64,000 nt of DNA from Branchipolynoe longqiensis (Eukaryota > Annelida > Polychaeta > Phyllodocida > Polynoidae): positions 42,531,347 through 42,595,346 of the forward strand of contig CM059199.1 in the NCBI GenBank assembly GCA_030323885.1, given 5' to 3'. Shown one piece after another: positions 11,071 to 21,794 of this stretch. Made by a program: the position numbers and the translations under genes. Every line of letters begins with the position of its first letter. Position 1 is the stretch's first letter. A model generated the notes under the pieces. The model saw nothing but the letters and a program-made list of their open reading frames with translations, did not search any database and was not told where the DNA came from.

Positions 11071-11334
11071 TATTCAATTGAGTATAAAACAGAACGCATG
11101 GCACATTTTCAGCACGGGTGCGCTTGTGGCAATATAGAATATAACAACAAGAAGTCAATAATGGTGATTTAGCCATGCCTTTTGTTTGGGGAATTGGAAA
11201 GCATGAGGACAACCAGATGAATTGTGTCTAAATGTTAAAAGTATAACGTTGATTTCAATGGGTGCCTGTTCTTATATATTATATACAATACCTGAAGTCA
11301 CATTTTCTTTTTATAACAGGGCTAAAATAGCACA

Positions 11335-11706
11335 TCATTTCAAATTGGTAACCATGCCAAAAGCACCCAGATAACACACCTCACAGCTGCGTACAAGCCT
11401 ATGATATGTAAATAGGAGTAGGCTAGTCTAGAAATAAGAGTAGAAAAAATAAAGCACATATATGCCAAGAAAATCCAAAAAAATTAACATAGACTACTGT
11501 AGTACTAACCAGACCAACCAACTATCTATCTGCTACTGAAATACAGGCAATCAAATACCTTATCAGCAGCTACTGTGTGATAAGACAACACCAACACTAC
11601 AGCTGGCCAGCATTGAAAACAAGCCTGAATACCCAGGCTTATATGCTATGGACAGTATAAATACAGCCTCAATAAAAAAAAATATAAAAAAAATAATAAA
11701 AAATTC
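11335..11706 (+). mobile_element. Family E retroposon-like repeat, copy 1
   Basis: Colinear with 19985-20595 and 52975-53441. Landmarks are ACCATGCCAAAAGCACCCAG, CAAGCCTATGATATGTAAAT, ATCAAATACCTTATCAGCAG, CTGGCCAGCATTGAAAACAA and GACAGTATAAATACAGCCTC, then an A-rich end (AATAAAAAAAAATATAAAAAA). The constant A-rich 3' end and variable 5' starts suggest retroposition. No coding frame. Confidence 0.8.
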
Positions 11707-11997
11707 GGCAGGGGGGGGGGAAGCCCGACGCCCCACCCTGGTGGAGGCATTCGGAACTACTCATGTCACACAGCCCACTGCGCGGCCACATACTCTCACT
11801 CAGCGGAGCAGCTCAGGGCAAAAAGTTACCGTGCCCAACCACCCTCTTAAGGAATACCTGGCTCGGCTCAAGGGTCCTCTTCGGCAGACTCCTTGGTCCC
11901 TCAAAAGTCGGCTTCCCCGGACTTAGATAGAGTAGATTAATAACCTTTTTGACATCTCAAATAATTATATCAATAAAATAAACCTATTTTCCCAAAC
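11707..11997 (+). repeat. Family H dispersed repeat, copy 1
   Basis: GC-rich sequence after a poly-G run. It aligns with 19488-19800 through CACCCTGGTGGAGG, ACTCATGTCA, a segment with CACCCTCTTAAG, and TAGAGTAGATTAA followed by AATAAAATAA and TTTCCCAA. It directly follows the family E tail; in the second locus H precedes E. The 92-residue frame is not preserved between copies. Confidence 0.7.
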
Positions 11998-12041
11998 CAC
12001 ACTGTAACTGGCTCCCCCTGTCCGACCCATACGTTGATTAA

Positions 12042-12822
12042 AGGCCCTGTCACATTACGGCGTACGGCGGGAGCGTATTGAAAACCTACGTAGGTCCTGC
12101 GCGTGCCGGCCTATGATGACATTTGGTGACCTTTTGGGTGGTTTTGAGCGTATATGGAACCTATGAGGAGCGTATGAGGAGCGTATGGGAGCGTGCTGTG
12201 ACATTTTTTGATGGTTTTGATTGGCATGTGGAGGGTACGAGTAGCGTATGAGTAGCGTACGCATAGCGTATGCGTAGCGTATTAGCGTATGAGTAGCATA
12301 TGAGTCAAGATCGATGTCGAGACCTATGGTATACGCTTGGAATACGCTGTGCATACGCTGTGCATATGCTGTGCATACGCTAGGAGTACGCTCCCATACA
12401 TAACTCATAGGTTATGCGTACGCTACATACGCTAGAGATACACTAGAGATACGCCGGTGACGCAAGTTGAGCGTATGAAAAACCTATGCCGGTGTACCCC
12501 TAGTGTACAAGGAGCGTACGCCGGCGTATGAGGAGCATATGCCGGCGTATGAGTAGCGTATGAGCAGCGTATGGGCCATAAGCCCTCAAAGGTCGAGATT
12601 TTTTGAGCATGCACAAAAAAATGTGGACGGACGGATTTATGAAAGCGTATGGCGGCGTATGCCTCATAAGCCGGCATCTGGCGGCATCTGGTGGCGTATG
12701 AGTAGCGTATGAGTAGCGTATGCGTAGCGTATGAGTAGCTTATATGGCGTATGCCGACGTATATGACGTAACGCGCCTACGCCGCCATACGCTCCCGCAA
12801 AAAAACCTAATGTGACAGCCCC
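12042..12822. mobile_element. Family N element with GCGTATG-word interior, TTAA flanks
   Basis: Left end AGGCCCTGTCACATTACGG; right end TAATGTGACAGCCCC. TTAA lies directly outside each end (12038-12041 and 12823-12826). The interior is built almost entirely from GCGTATG, AGTAGCGTATG and GTGCATACGCT words. Orientation flips near 12310 (now CATACGC) and back near 12470. TTAA targets are used by piggyBac- and Kolobok-type elements. The 117- and 81-residue minus-strand frames are products of this word repetition, not genes. Confidence 0.82.
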
Positions 12823-12830
12823 TTAAGTAG

Positions 12831-13039
12831 GGGACGTTTCAATCACAGACAATATGTCTTCCCCATTCTACTTCTCCTTGCCCTATCCTAGTAATACCGA
12901 ATGCCAGGGTATGTAGCTGCAAGTATAAATGTGTAAGTCATTGGTTTGACTTGGTCAGGGTTTACAACTGGAGGTTTAAATCCCACGACCTTCCGAAACT
13001 GGAGGCGGACACTCAACTCATTCAGCCATCCCATCTAGG
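12831..13039 (-). mobile_element. SINE-A head type 2 with alternative tail
   Basis: The minus strand starts with a type 2 head (GATGGGATGGCTGAATGAGT), then the first body half (CCAATGACTTACACATTTAT region, TACTAGGATAGGGCAAGGAG). It then switches to a different 3' segment (AATGGGGAAGACATATTGTC and GAAACGTCCCC). The same alternative tail occurs at 38670-39013 and 43758-43986. Confidence 0.75.
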
Positions 13040-13087
13040 AAATATATTCCACAATATGAAGCAGTATGCTACCGATGGTTGACTTAT

Positions 13088-13170
13088 AGTGCTGCCACAC
13101 TGGTAGTGACCCGATATGGCACTGAGTGAGAGTATCCTGATACTGAACCAACCACCCATTTCACTATTAT
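13088..13170 (-). mobile_element. SINE-A body fragment
   Basis: Contains ATAGTGCTGCCACACTGG and ATCCTGATACTGAACCAACC, the central body of SINE-A read on the minus strand. Truncated on both sides and abutting the plus-strand copy at 13172. Confidence 0.7.
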
Positions 13171-13171
13171 C

Positions 13172-13500
13172 CTTGACGTGGTGGTTGGATCCGGTAAGAG
13201 CGCCGGCTTCCCGTATTGAATGTCGGGAGTTCGAATCCCAGCCCAGTCAAATCAATGACTTACCAAATTAATGCTTGTCACAAGCTAGCCTGGCACGCTG
13301 CATTCCTTGGATAAGGAAAGGACGGGTTTGGTCAGTATCAGGATAATATGTGACTCAGTGGGATATTGGGCCATGGTACTGGCGGCATGCTCTCTCAGTA
13401 GGAAAACATTATAAAGTCAGCACGAGTGCGCGCTGGTACAAGTCCGTTACAACCCTGGAATGACCTTAGATGTTCCAAGGACATGAAACCCCAACAAAAC
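13172..13500 (+). mobile_element. SINE-A, near full length, head type 1
   Basis: CTTGACGTGGTGGTTGGATC begins the tRNA-like head. GGGAGTTCGAATCCCAGCC is the B-box segment. The body carries GGATAATATGTGACTCAGTG and ends ATGAAACCCCAACAAAAC. It is moderately diverged from the intact 62203 copy. Confidence 0.88.
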
Positions 13501-13670
13501 AAAACCAACAAACTTCACTACGCTAGTATGGTTAAACTCAACATAAGATATCAATTATGTATATGCATGGTTTGATTAAATGGAGGCTATACTCGAACCC
13601 ACAACCTTCCATAGGGAAAGTGTGTCCATTACTAGGTGTTTCCGATTTGGCCATCTAATTATGTGACTAT

Positions 13671-14020
13671 AAAGTGGCTGTCACACCTTGCTGGATTGAG
13701 CAATGGACAGAATTGTCTAAGCCGGTGGTGATAAGTATCAAAATGTATTAAAATGTGTCAAAATGTTGCACTATAGCGTCAATGGCCGCTGGATGAATGG
13801 ACATGAAACGGACATGAAATGGACATGAAGCGGATATGAAACGGAGATGAATGGATAGCCAATGGACGAAACAAACTCAAACCAGACAAGAACCATAGAC
13901 GTCAATCCGGCGGCATCCGTTCCTAGTTTTGTGCATGTTCAAAACTTGTATGGACACAAACCGGACATTGTTCATTTTTTGTCCATTTACCCCAATCTGG
14001 TGAGGTGTGACAGGGCCTTT
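13671..14020. mobile_element. Family N element with GGACATGAAAC-word interior
   Basis: The left end GTGGCTGTCACACC and right end GGTGTGACAGGGCCTTTA match the family N terminal repeat. The interior is unlike the other members: it has AAAATGTATTAAAATGTGTC words, then about six 11-12-bp units of GGACATGAAAC type (13798-13860). Flanks are AT-rich but no perfect duplication is visible. Non-coding; the 73-residue frame lacks features. Confidence 0.72.
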
Positions 14021-14444
14021 AGCTGCACAGAACAGGGTAGCTGGGGTAATATCAACACGTGGCCCATGCAGAAGGCATTATGATAGCAGTTGATTCACAG
14101 CAGAATTACAATCATAAGGAGCATGATGCCCACAACAGGTTGTCCCCAGGGGCACCTCAGGGAGCCTATATAATCCATGCAGAAAACAGTATTCTGTATT
14201 TCCATAGAAAACTCCTATGACTGGGCTAGGTTTGTGTTCGATTGATGACCCACACCAGGCGCATTCAGTCAATACTACTCTTGTTTGTATTTCCATTGAA
14301 CATTCCTATGACTGGGTTAGGTTTGTGTTTGATTGGTTACCCACCACATCACACCCCAGCAGTATTCAGCCAATATGAATGTTGTCTGTATTTCCCTAGA
14401 CAAATTCTATGTGCGGATTAGGTTTGTGTTCGATTGATGAGTAA

Positions 14445-15121
14445 TGGCCCTGTCACACTACGACGTAATGACGTCAACGTAGGGAGAACGTGAAGAACGT
14501 TGAACTTCTCGGCGTAGTATGCAAATTTGGGCACGAGTTGAACGTGGATGCAGTGTAGTGGACGAGAGCGTAATGTTGGTAAAGCGTAGTGATACCATCA
14601 TTCAACGAGAGAGGACAACGTCATTACGCTCACGGAACATTATAAACGTTATTCCATCGCCAGAAGAACGTTACGTGACGTTACATACGTCATGAGACGT
14701 TGAACGTGCGTTGAATTATGTTCTCCTGACGTTCTACTGACGTTCTCCTGACGTTCTCCTGACATTCCCATTACGCCGCGTGGGCATTTCCACCTGGTTT
14801 AATGTGGGTCAACACAGTGAACGTAGTTGAATGTAGTGAGCAGCGTTTGCCTAACGTCCGTTTAACGTCATTGACGTTTGCTGAACATGAACAGAACGTA
14901 CGGCGAACATAAACCCTTATGTTCGAGCTACGTCAAAATTGTTGAACATGTCCAAAACATTGACGTAACTCGACGTAACACAACGTAATGTGACGTAGCT
15001 CAATGTCAGTCTAACGTCATTATGATGTCATTATAACGTAATCCAACGTACATCAACGTAATGACGAAAAATCACCACGTTAGGCTCACGTTCGCTCATT
15101 ACGTCATAGTGTGACAGGGGT
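14445..15121. mobile_element. Family N element with ACGT-word interior, inside the 97-bp array
   Basis: Left end GGCCCTGTCACACTACGACG; right end CGTCATAGTGTGACAGGGG. The interior repeats AACGT, GACGTT and ACGTAAT words in both orientations, including runs such as GACGTTCTCCT (about three times near 14730-14765). The insertion splits one unit of the 97-bp array. Flanks (GTAAT and TATAA) do not form a clean duplication. Confidence 0.83.
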
Positions 15122-15544
15122 ATAACCGCACCACACCTCAGAAGCGTTCACCCACTATTACTCTAGTCTGTATTTCTCTAGAAAACTCCTACTTGCGGGT
15201 TAGGTTTGTGTTCGATTGATTATCCACCTCACACCACTTCAGTACCATTCAACCAATATTACTCTTGTCTGTATGTATTTCTCTAGGAAACTCCTATGAC
15301 CAGGATAGGTGTGTGTTCCCACTGACAAATACCCCAGCAGCATTCAGCCTATATTACTATTGGATGTATTTATCTAGAAAGCTTCGATGTGCAGGTTAGG
15401 TGTGTGTTCGATTGATTAACCACCCCACCGCACCCCAGCAGTGTTCAGCCAATATGAATATTGTTTGTTGTTTTCCATAGAAAACTCTGATGTGCGAGTT
15501 AGGTTTGTGTTTGATTGCTGACCCAACCCCGCATACCAGCAGTA

Positions 15545-16133
15545 GCTTTTAGCTTTTGGGGGGTTCGTAACCTTATGACGGTTACAGGCTGCAAAACTGC
15601 AGCAATATAGAAAGGCCCCAATAAATCGGTCCAATCTTTGGTTGAAGATTAATCTTCAGGTGGGATGGTTGTAGAAGCTGGGGATGTCTTTACAACATTC
15701 AAAACCAAATCACTCTGGTCCAGCAGTAGCAGAGCACTCATATCCAGTAACAGCAGCAAGGGTTCAGGAGGAAGGGACGGGTAAAGGTGGGTCCAGCAGG
15801 TTCCAGCAACAAGAACAAATTGATAGAAATGATAAGGTACAGGGCCCCACCAAAGCAAACAACCCTCTTGATCAGGGTCAGAAGTAAGCCTGGGAGAAAA
15901 AAAAGGGTAGAGTATAGGACAGAGAAATGAGGAGAATTGAGTCAAAGGACTGTGTCTCTTGGCTCTAAGGTGACCAATCGGCGAGCCAAAGACACGGATA
16001 GAGTAAAGGTAGAAAGTGAAATGCTGGTGGGCTCCCCCTTCTGGAACTCTTTTCAGACATATCAAGGAGGAGCAAGGCCAGCAGAGAGGAGATAGAGAGA
16101 GGTGTGGACGAAGTGCGGTCTGGATAGAAAGTA
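15545..16133. mobile_element. 589-bp insertion with 10-bp TSD
   Basis: ACCAGCAGTA at 15535-15544 is repeated at 16134-16143, and the array unit continues correctly after removal of the intervening DNA. The insert starts GCTTTTAGCTTTTGG and ends GGTCTGGATAGAAAGT. No terminal inverted repeat or A-rich tail was recognised. It contains a minus-strand frame of 167 residues (15649-16152) that extends past the insert and has no recognisable domain. Confidence 0.65.
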
Positions 16134-16983
16134 ACCAGCAGTATTCAACCATTATGAATCTTGTCTGTATTGCCCTAGAAAACTTCTATGTGTGGGTTAG
16201 GTATGTGTTCGATTGATGTTCCACCCCACCATACCACAGCATTATTCAGCTAATACAAGTCTTGACTGTCTGGGCTAGGTATGTGTTCGATTGATGACCC
16301 ATCCGAGCAAACCGCAGCAATATTCAGCCAATATTACCCTTGTCTGTCTGGGTTAGGTTTGTGTTCGATTGATAACACACCGAACAACCCCCCTCCCCCC
16401 GCTTCTGACCCCATCCTGCCCCTTAAAGGAAATTATTAGACAGAAAGAAATAGGAAATCCAGGAAGCGTTACAAATATATAGCAGTGTCCCACCCTGCCG
16501 AGCTGGAGGCCAATGGCAGACTTGCGCATGTGCATGCGAATAGCTGAAGATTAAAAAAGCTAGATAGTGCGAGTCTAAAATAAAGATTGGCAATTTTCCC
16601 ATTCACTGAATGCATATTGTGAACGATGACGTTTTACCATTATATCTCCTGAAGATCCGGGTGTTTACTTGAGGCTATACCAGATATATAATATCATATA
16701 TAAAAGGAGATATAGAAGGGCAACTTATTTATTATCTTGACACCGAACCCGGGAGTCTTTACTCAGTGCGAATAATGTGGATGATTGCCATTATTTTTAA
16801 TATATGGTTTTACCCAGTGTAGGACCATACCCATGAGCTCATACATGGAACGCGGGCGCGCTACCACCTAGTCCATCCATTCACAGTCTGCCTATGCATG
16901 ACGCAAGACAAAACTAAAGTTATGTTAAGTGAGACGCAGCACTCAGATTTAAAATCGAACATCAGATCCTACAACAGCCTTAA

Positions 16984-17130
16984 AGTTGCATAGTCCGAGG
17001 GTTTTCAGTTTCGGTCAGTTTCTGAGATAAATATATTAGGCTGATTGTTATAATCTACCTTACTTTAATTTGAAGTAGCTTTTATTATAAAAGACTACTA
17101 GCTTTTGAGATATTTGAAGTTAAAACATGC
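16984..17130 (+). mobile_element. Family K element, truncated
   Basis: Preceded by TTAA at 16980-16983. It starts AGTTGCATAGTCCGAGGG, matching the family K terminal repeat. It then carries the complement of the family K interior (TATAATCTACCTTACTTTAA, GAAGTAGCTTTTATTAT and GAGATATTTGAAGT), so it runs in the opposite sense to 58307-58638. The far end is lost. Confidence 0.72.
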
Positions 17131-17261
17131 AAAAATAATGATGGTAAGCATGCCAAAACTCTGACACGATAGGCTTCTGCAGTACTTAGCAAGTTCTATT
17201 AAATTGCCTCTATTCCCTCTTATGTGGCAACAAAAGTTTAAGTTAGTATCTAAGTTAGGTT

Positions 17262-17400
17262 TTTTATTTTGTTGTTGTTGTTGGTAAATGATCATTTTAT
17301 TCAACGAATAAAGGTATTATTTTCAGCGCCGAGGCACTGGTCTTCCAACCATGTTGTTACATTCATTCAAATATATAATAGACTAAAATCAAACAAGCAT
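17262..17400 (+). repeat. Family Q dispersed repeat, copy 1
   Basis: Shares TTTTATTCAACGAATAAAGG, TTTCAGCGCC and GGCACTGGTCTTCCAACCAT with 20745-20850. A weaker match occurs near 56820-56860 (TCTTTGTCAGTGCCAAGGCA). Function and class unknown. Confidence 0.6.
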
Positions 17401-17470
17401 TTGATACAAATACAAAAAGAAGAAAAAAGAAAAATAGTGCCGTTACCCAACAGCATTGAGAGATAACAGG

Positions 17471-18749
17471 GTGTAAATTTGATAGTGTCAGTGTCGTGGT
17501 TAGGGTAACTTTGTGCAAATATACATGGTGAATATGAAGTAGAATATGTAGAATAAAATCTAGTTAATTCCTTTGGTTTTGAAAATTTGATGTTTTCATC
17601 GGATTATGCATCTTTAAGAGGACCATCTCTGGTCGGGTGTAGTGTATTGACTGACTGTGCGACAGACTTCAGCAACTGGATGAGGTGCAGCCAGCGCCTA
17701 TGAAGAAGTACTACGCTGCGCAATCTTCCACGTGGTGCTACATACGTCAACGACGGATTGCTTGGAAAGTATACCCCGGTAAATCCACACGGATGCAGAT
17801 ACAACCAACCACAGTAGTGACAATGCATCGACATTATTTTAATAAATGGGGAATGGTATACACACAACTTTTACCAACAACCTGCCACCTGGCGTCAAGC
17901 GAAGAATTAATCAAAGCAGGTTTACTGTGCAGCGTGCTCTGGGGGGAAATATCTCATAGAAGATTTCAAAGATGGTTATCATATAGAGGATTTCCACCGC
18001 CAACCTGCCCTCTGGTGGAATTTTCAGGAACTAATGTTGTGGATAGGAGCTCACTGACCATGCTTCGCAGGAAAAGTTTGTCATACAAATTAAAGGGAAA
18101 TGGTATTCAAATCGGTGCCGATTTATAGGCAGTTTTTGGTAAGGGCTTTGTGAAAATGGCTATATGGGTTTCTGTGGGAAAGTATTGTATGATTGTTAAT
18201 ACAACACAATGTGGGATGATTATACCTTGAGTCTTAAGAAATGTTCATTCCAACAAGATGATGTAAGTAGTAATGAATGAGTTGTCTTTGAACCAGGCTA
18301 TTTACCTGTAATACAAGTTCCTTCCGAAGACAGTTGCATACTATGAGAAAGTGTATACATATGTTGTGTTTCATTCGTTGATTCATTAAACAGGGACACT
18401 TTTATTGGTGAACAAGTGGGCTTATTCAGTCCTCTGGTCATTGTCCCGTCCTAGTAATACCAATCTCTATGTTACACCTCCATCACACCAAACTAGTTCT
18501 CAAAACGTCCGACCCTGTTCTAAAATGAGGTAGCACGTGGCCGCCGGAAATTGTTAACATGCTCAAAGTTCTAGAGCACCCTTTCATCCTTGCCCGTCCA
18601 CACAGTTCATAAAACGTTTGTAAAATATCCCTACTACGTTCACACACAGTTTGAGCCAGCTCAGCAACATTTTCAAGAACGTAGTAAGAACTACTTTGGT
18701 GTGATGGGGGTATTAGATAGCAAAACGCATAGAATGTTAAAACATTGTG
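17471..18749. other. No gene recognised; one 147-residue open frame
   Basis: The frame at 17685-18128 (plus) is one of the longer frames in non-repetitive-looking sequence. It shows no signal peptide, domain or motif I can identify, and no plausible promoter or splice structure. TAAATGGGGAATGGTATACAC begins a stretch mentioning CCACCTGGCG and CCCTCTGGTGG, possibly a small imperfect repeat. I would not call a gene. Confidence 0.4.
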
Positions 18750-18840
18750 TTAACTCGGCTGAGATCTGGACTCTGGGTTACAATCTCACGATCTATCAAA
18801 ATGAGAGGTGGACACTCAACTCATCTAACCATCCGGTCTG
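18750..18840 (-). mobile_element. SINE-A head fragment
   Basis: The minus strand reads a type 2 head (GACCGGATGGTTAGATGAGT with GAGTGTCCACCTCTCATTTT) and stops just after the B-box region. The body is missing. Confidence 0.65.
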
Positions 18841-18986
18841 CTTGTTACCAGTTGTTAACTATATTTCTGAACTGTATACAGTAGATCATAGAAAGGTATC
18901 TACACAGGTACCTAGGTAGAGTATTTTAGACAATTAAGATGAAGGCTCGGTGTGTTAGTGGTTTCGCTATCAGGGATAAGTTCAGT

Positions 18987-19295
18987 CCCAGCCAACATGC
19001 CCTGGGTGGGCCCTACATGGGTTGTCAATGGGCGAGCTGGGCACAGCTGGGCAGGGGCTCCAGGTGGGCTCTGAAGTGGGCGTGAGATGGGCCCCCACAT
19101 GGTCTAGATTCCCAGCTTTAAAAAAAAAATCATATTTTGTTTAAGATATAGTGTACATATTCAATAACTGAGATAGGCCCACCTGGGCTAGCCCAGGTGG
19201 GGCCCACTTGGAGCCTGTGGCCAAATTTAGCTGGGCCCCAGATGGGCTGCCCATGTGGGGCCCACCCAGGGCCCAGCTGAGAATGCTGGCTGGGG
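18987..19295. mobile_element. GGGCCC-rich foldback element
   Basis: CCCAGCCAACATGCCCTGGG at the left mirrors GAATGCTGGCTGGGG at the right. Both arms contain several GTGGGCCC/GGGCCCAC and AGCTGGGC motifs, and the middle is AT-rich (an A-run and TATATTCAAT-like sequence). The arms could fold into a long imperfect hairpin. It looks like a MITE of about 310 bp; no clean target duplication was seen. Confidence 0.68.
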
Positions 19296-19487
19296 TATTA
19301 TGGGCTAAGGTGGTGGGTTGCTGTGAAAGCAGTGCTATTATGCTGGGTGAGGTATAAGTGTGTCTGGGTAAGCTATTTCTTCTAAGTTGCTATGTATTCC
19401 CTTTGGTCTGGTCTAGTATCAAAAGTATCGAAGATGGTTATTTGCTTATGTAGCCGAAGTGCAAAATTGGCGCAATATTCAAAATTG

Positions 19488-19800
19488 TGGTTGATTCGTT
19501 GGGAGGAGCTGACACACCACCCTGGTGGAGGTGTCGTGAACCACTCATGTCAGACAGCACACTACGCAGCCATCAGAAACCATGTGGTGGATCAGCTCAC
19601 GCTAAAGATTACCACGCTCACACACCCTCTTAAGAGACACTTGGCTGTGCTCGCGTTCCCCCTCGGCGGCCTCCCGGGCCCCACGAGAGCCGACCCCCTT
19701 TGACCTAACTATAGTAGATTAAGCATGATCACATAAGACAATTAATAGCCCATTAATAAAATAAGATAAATAAGACTTATATTTCCCAACAAGTTTGATT
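19488..19800 (+). repeat. Family H dispersed repeat, copy 2
   Basis: Aligns with 11707-11997: CACCCTGGTGGAGG, CCACTCATGTCAGACAGC, CACACCCTCTTAAGAG, ATAGTAGATTAAGC, AATAAAATAAG and ATTTCCCAA. The 3' portion has duplicated AGCTATTAATTCATTA-like segments (about 19740-19870). The 103-residue frame is not conserved. Confidence 0.7.
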
Positions 19801-19984
19801 TATTTAATGAGCTATTAATTCATTATTTAACTAATAGCTCATTAAATAAATAAAACTGTTCTTTCCCAAAAGCAAATCTTCTGTCCGAATAGATTCTAAA
19901 TGATGTGACCATAACACATTCCGAAAACTACCAGCATTCACTCTCAGGCAGCTTTGAGAAGAGGTCCGCTATATACATAAGTGC

Positions 19985-20595
19985 ATTTATCAGGGTTCTC
20001 CTCTATTTGCATGGCAATGACCCTGGGGGAATGTCAGTTTGCTGTGCAAAATAAAAACTGGGAACCCCAACTGAACTGCACCACAAGGGGGAAGGTGATA
20101 TGTCACGGCCCACCAACTGGACAGCCCAGGGCAGGATAACCGGAAATATAAAAGCCAGATAACATATCCAACAACAATATAAATCAAATCAAATTCAAAC
20201 AAACATAACTCAACCACCTATTACATACAGGCCTATGGACATGTAAATAAAATAGGCTAGTATAGAATTAAGTAGAAAAAAGCGGAAAACTCTTCCCCAG
20301 AAAACCCCAAAACACTAACATAGAATCCTAAGAAAACAACTAACATAGTAATAAGAATAGAACAAAAATTCAATGCCAAGAGGGCCCAAACAAAAACTAA
20401 CATAGGCTACTAAACGCACCAACAGATCTATCTGCCACTGAAATGCAGACAATCAAATACCTTATCAGCAGCTACTGATTGGTAAGACAACACCAACACT
20501 ACAGCTGGCCAGCATTGAAAACAAGCCTGGATACCCGGGCTTACATGCTATGGACAGTATAAATACAGCCTCAATAAAAAAAAACACTAAAAAAA
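19985..20595 (+). mobile_element. Family E retroposon-like repeat, longest copy
   Basis: Starts in sequence shared with 52975-53441 (GTGCAAAATAAAAACTGGGA, TGATATGTCACGGCCCACCA and AAGCCAGATAACA). It runs through ATCAAATACCTTATCAGCAG and CTGGCCAGCATTGAAAACAA to an A-rich end at about 20580-20595. No coding frame over 80 residues is preserved. Confidence 0.8.
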
Positions 20596-20744
20596 CCCAG
20601 CTATCTATATGCAGATACGACCCGCCCTAATTCGTCCACAGATGAGCGGCTGTACAAGGTGGGGTTTGTCAGTGAGATGCGCGTGATGTCATCAGGGAAC
20701 ACCATAGATCAACCGAAGCTACATCTTTATCCTCACTCCATATT

Positions 20745-20850
20745 TTAAATTTTGTTTTTTTGTAAATATAGTTTATTCATTGAATAAAGTCTTTTGTCAG
20801 CGCCATGGCACTGGTCTTCCAGCCATGTGACAATATGGTTATTTCCAATA
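20745..20850 (+). repeat. Family Q dispersed repeat, copy 2
   Basis: TTTATTCATTGAATAAAGTC, TTGTCAGCGCCATGGCACTG and TCTTCCAGCCATG match 17262-17400. Class unknown. Confidence 0.6.
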
Positions 20851-21573
20851 TATGTATATGTAGTCTGATATTGTCATCAGCAGCTAGCTCAAGTCAGCTG
20901 AAATAACAATATTAATCCGTTCCACTACTTACATATGGTATACTTTGACAATTCACATATAAAAATAGTAGGTATATGTTGTATTCATACATACATACTT
21001 AGATACATACATGTGTATTTATTAGACCTTTACATTATGGAGTGGTTAGGTGGATAGTTTCCCTTCATAGGTTTGTATGCCTGCTGTGTTGTGAATTGCA
21101 TAATTATCATGTTGCTGGAGATAACATTTTGAGATGCACTATATATATATAATATAACATGCTGTATATGGCATGGACTGATACAGTGTTTATATATAAT
21201 ATATATATATCCGATACAGTGTTTGACAATATACGTATTATATCATTTATTATATTAATATAAAAAGGCAGAGCGTTCTCCATATACTGATATTATTTGA
21301 TTTACTATTTATTCGCTACTGATTCACTTATTCTATTTATTTACTTATTTAGTTATTCGCTGCGCGACACCTCACACCTGCGCCAGTGGCGCTCCCACCT
21401 CTGACGTCACGGGCATAAGTAGGCCTAACTCTCAATGCCACATGCTTGCATAAATTTTAGCGCAAGTGTGTGGTTACTCTAGCATTGTGTCCTTGTGAGG
21501 ATAACATTGGCACAGTCCAGGTCCAGGCATGCGGATAATGGTCCTGATTCAGTGGGATATATATATACATATA
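20851..21573. other. AT-rich spacer with microsatellites, no gene
   Basis: Holds short TA runs (21138-21152 and 21192-21211) and a duplicated CATGCTGTATATGG/ATACAGTGTTT region. A single TGACGTCA lies at 21402-21409. No repeat family or coding feature was recognised. Confidence 0.5.
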
Positions 21574-21751
21574 CAGTAAAACCTCTCTAACTGACCACCT
21601 CGACAGATCGACCACTCCCCTATACCAATCGCTTTATTTGGGTCCCAAAAATAGCATTGCCACTATATTTTAACTCCCTAAACTGACCACCTCCTTAAAT
21701 GGACCACTTAAAGTCGATTCCAAGGTCGGTCGATTTAGAGAGGTTTTACAT
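21574..21751. mobile_element. Pogo-like MITE, shorter copy
   Basis: CAGTAAAACCTCTCTAACTG at the left pairs with TTTAGAGAGGTTTTACAT at the right, and TA flanks both ends. It shares ends and GGTCGGTCGAT-type sequence with 10827-11070. The last two bases of the right end are mutated. Confidence 0.85.
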
Positions 21752-21794
21752 TATATTCATAGCGTGTATGTGTGTGGAGGATGAACCACCAACA

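Larger units (their letters stand above)
14180..16385. repeat. 97-bp tandem array interrupted by two insertions
   Basis: About ten units of 75-104 bp carry TTAGGTTTGTGTTCGATTGA (near 14227, 14321, 14419, 15204, 15299, 15397, 15500, 16197, 16278 and 16353), CAGCAGTATTCAGCCAATAT and TCTGTATTTCYCTAGAAAA. The array is split by the family N element at 14445-15121 and by a 589-bp insertion at 15545-16133. Subtracting them restores the unit spacing. Non-coding. Confidence 0.87.

Noticed and set aside
12055..12408. 117-residue minus-strand frame in GCGTATG repeats
   Set aside because: Composed of translated short words inside a family N element. Neighbouring frames are similar and the terminal repeats explain the region.
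15649..16152. 167-residue minus-strand frame
   Set aside because: It crosses the boundary of a TSD-flanked insertion and has no recognisable domain, so it is probably chance.
17685..18128. 147-residue plus-strand frame
   Set aside because: Long for this window but without any motif, signal peptide or splice context I could identify. Not called as a gene.
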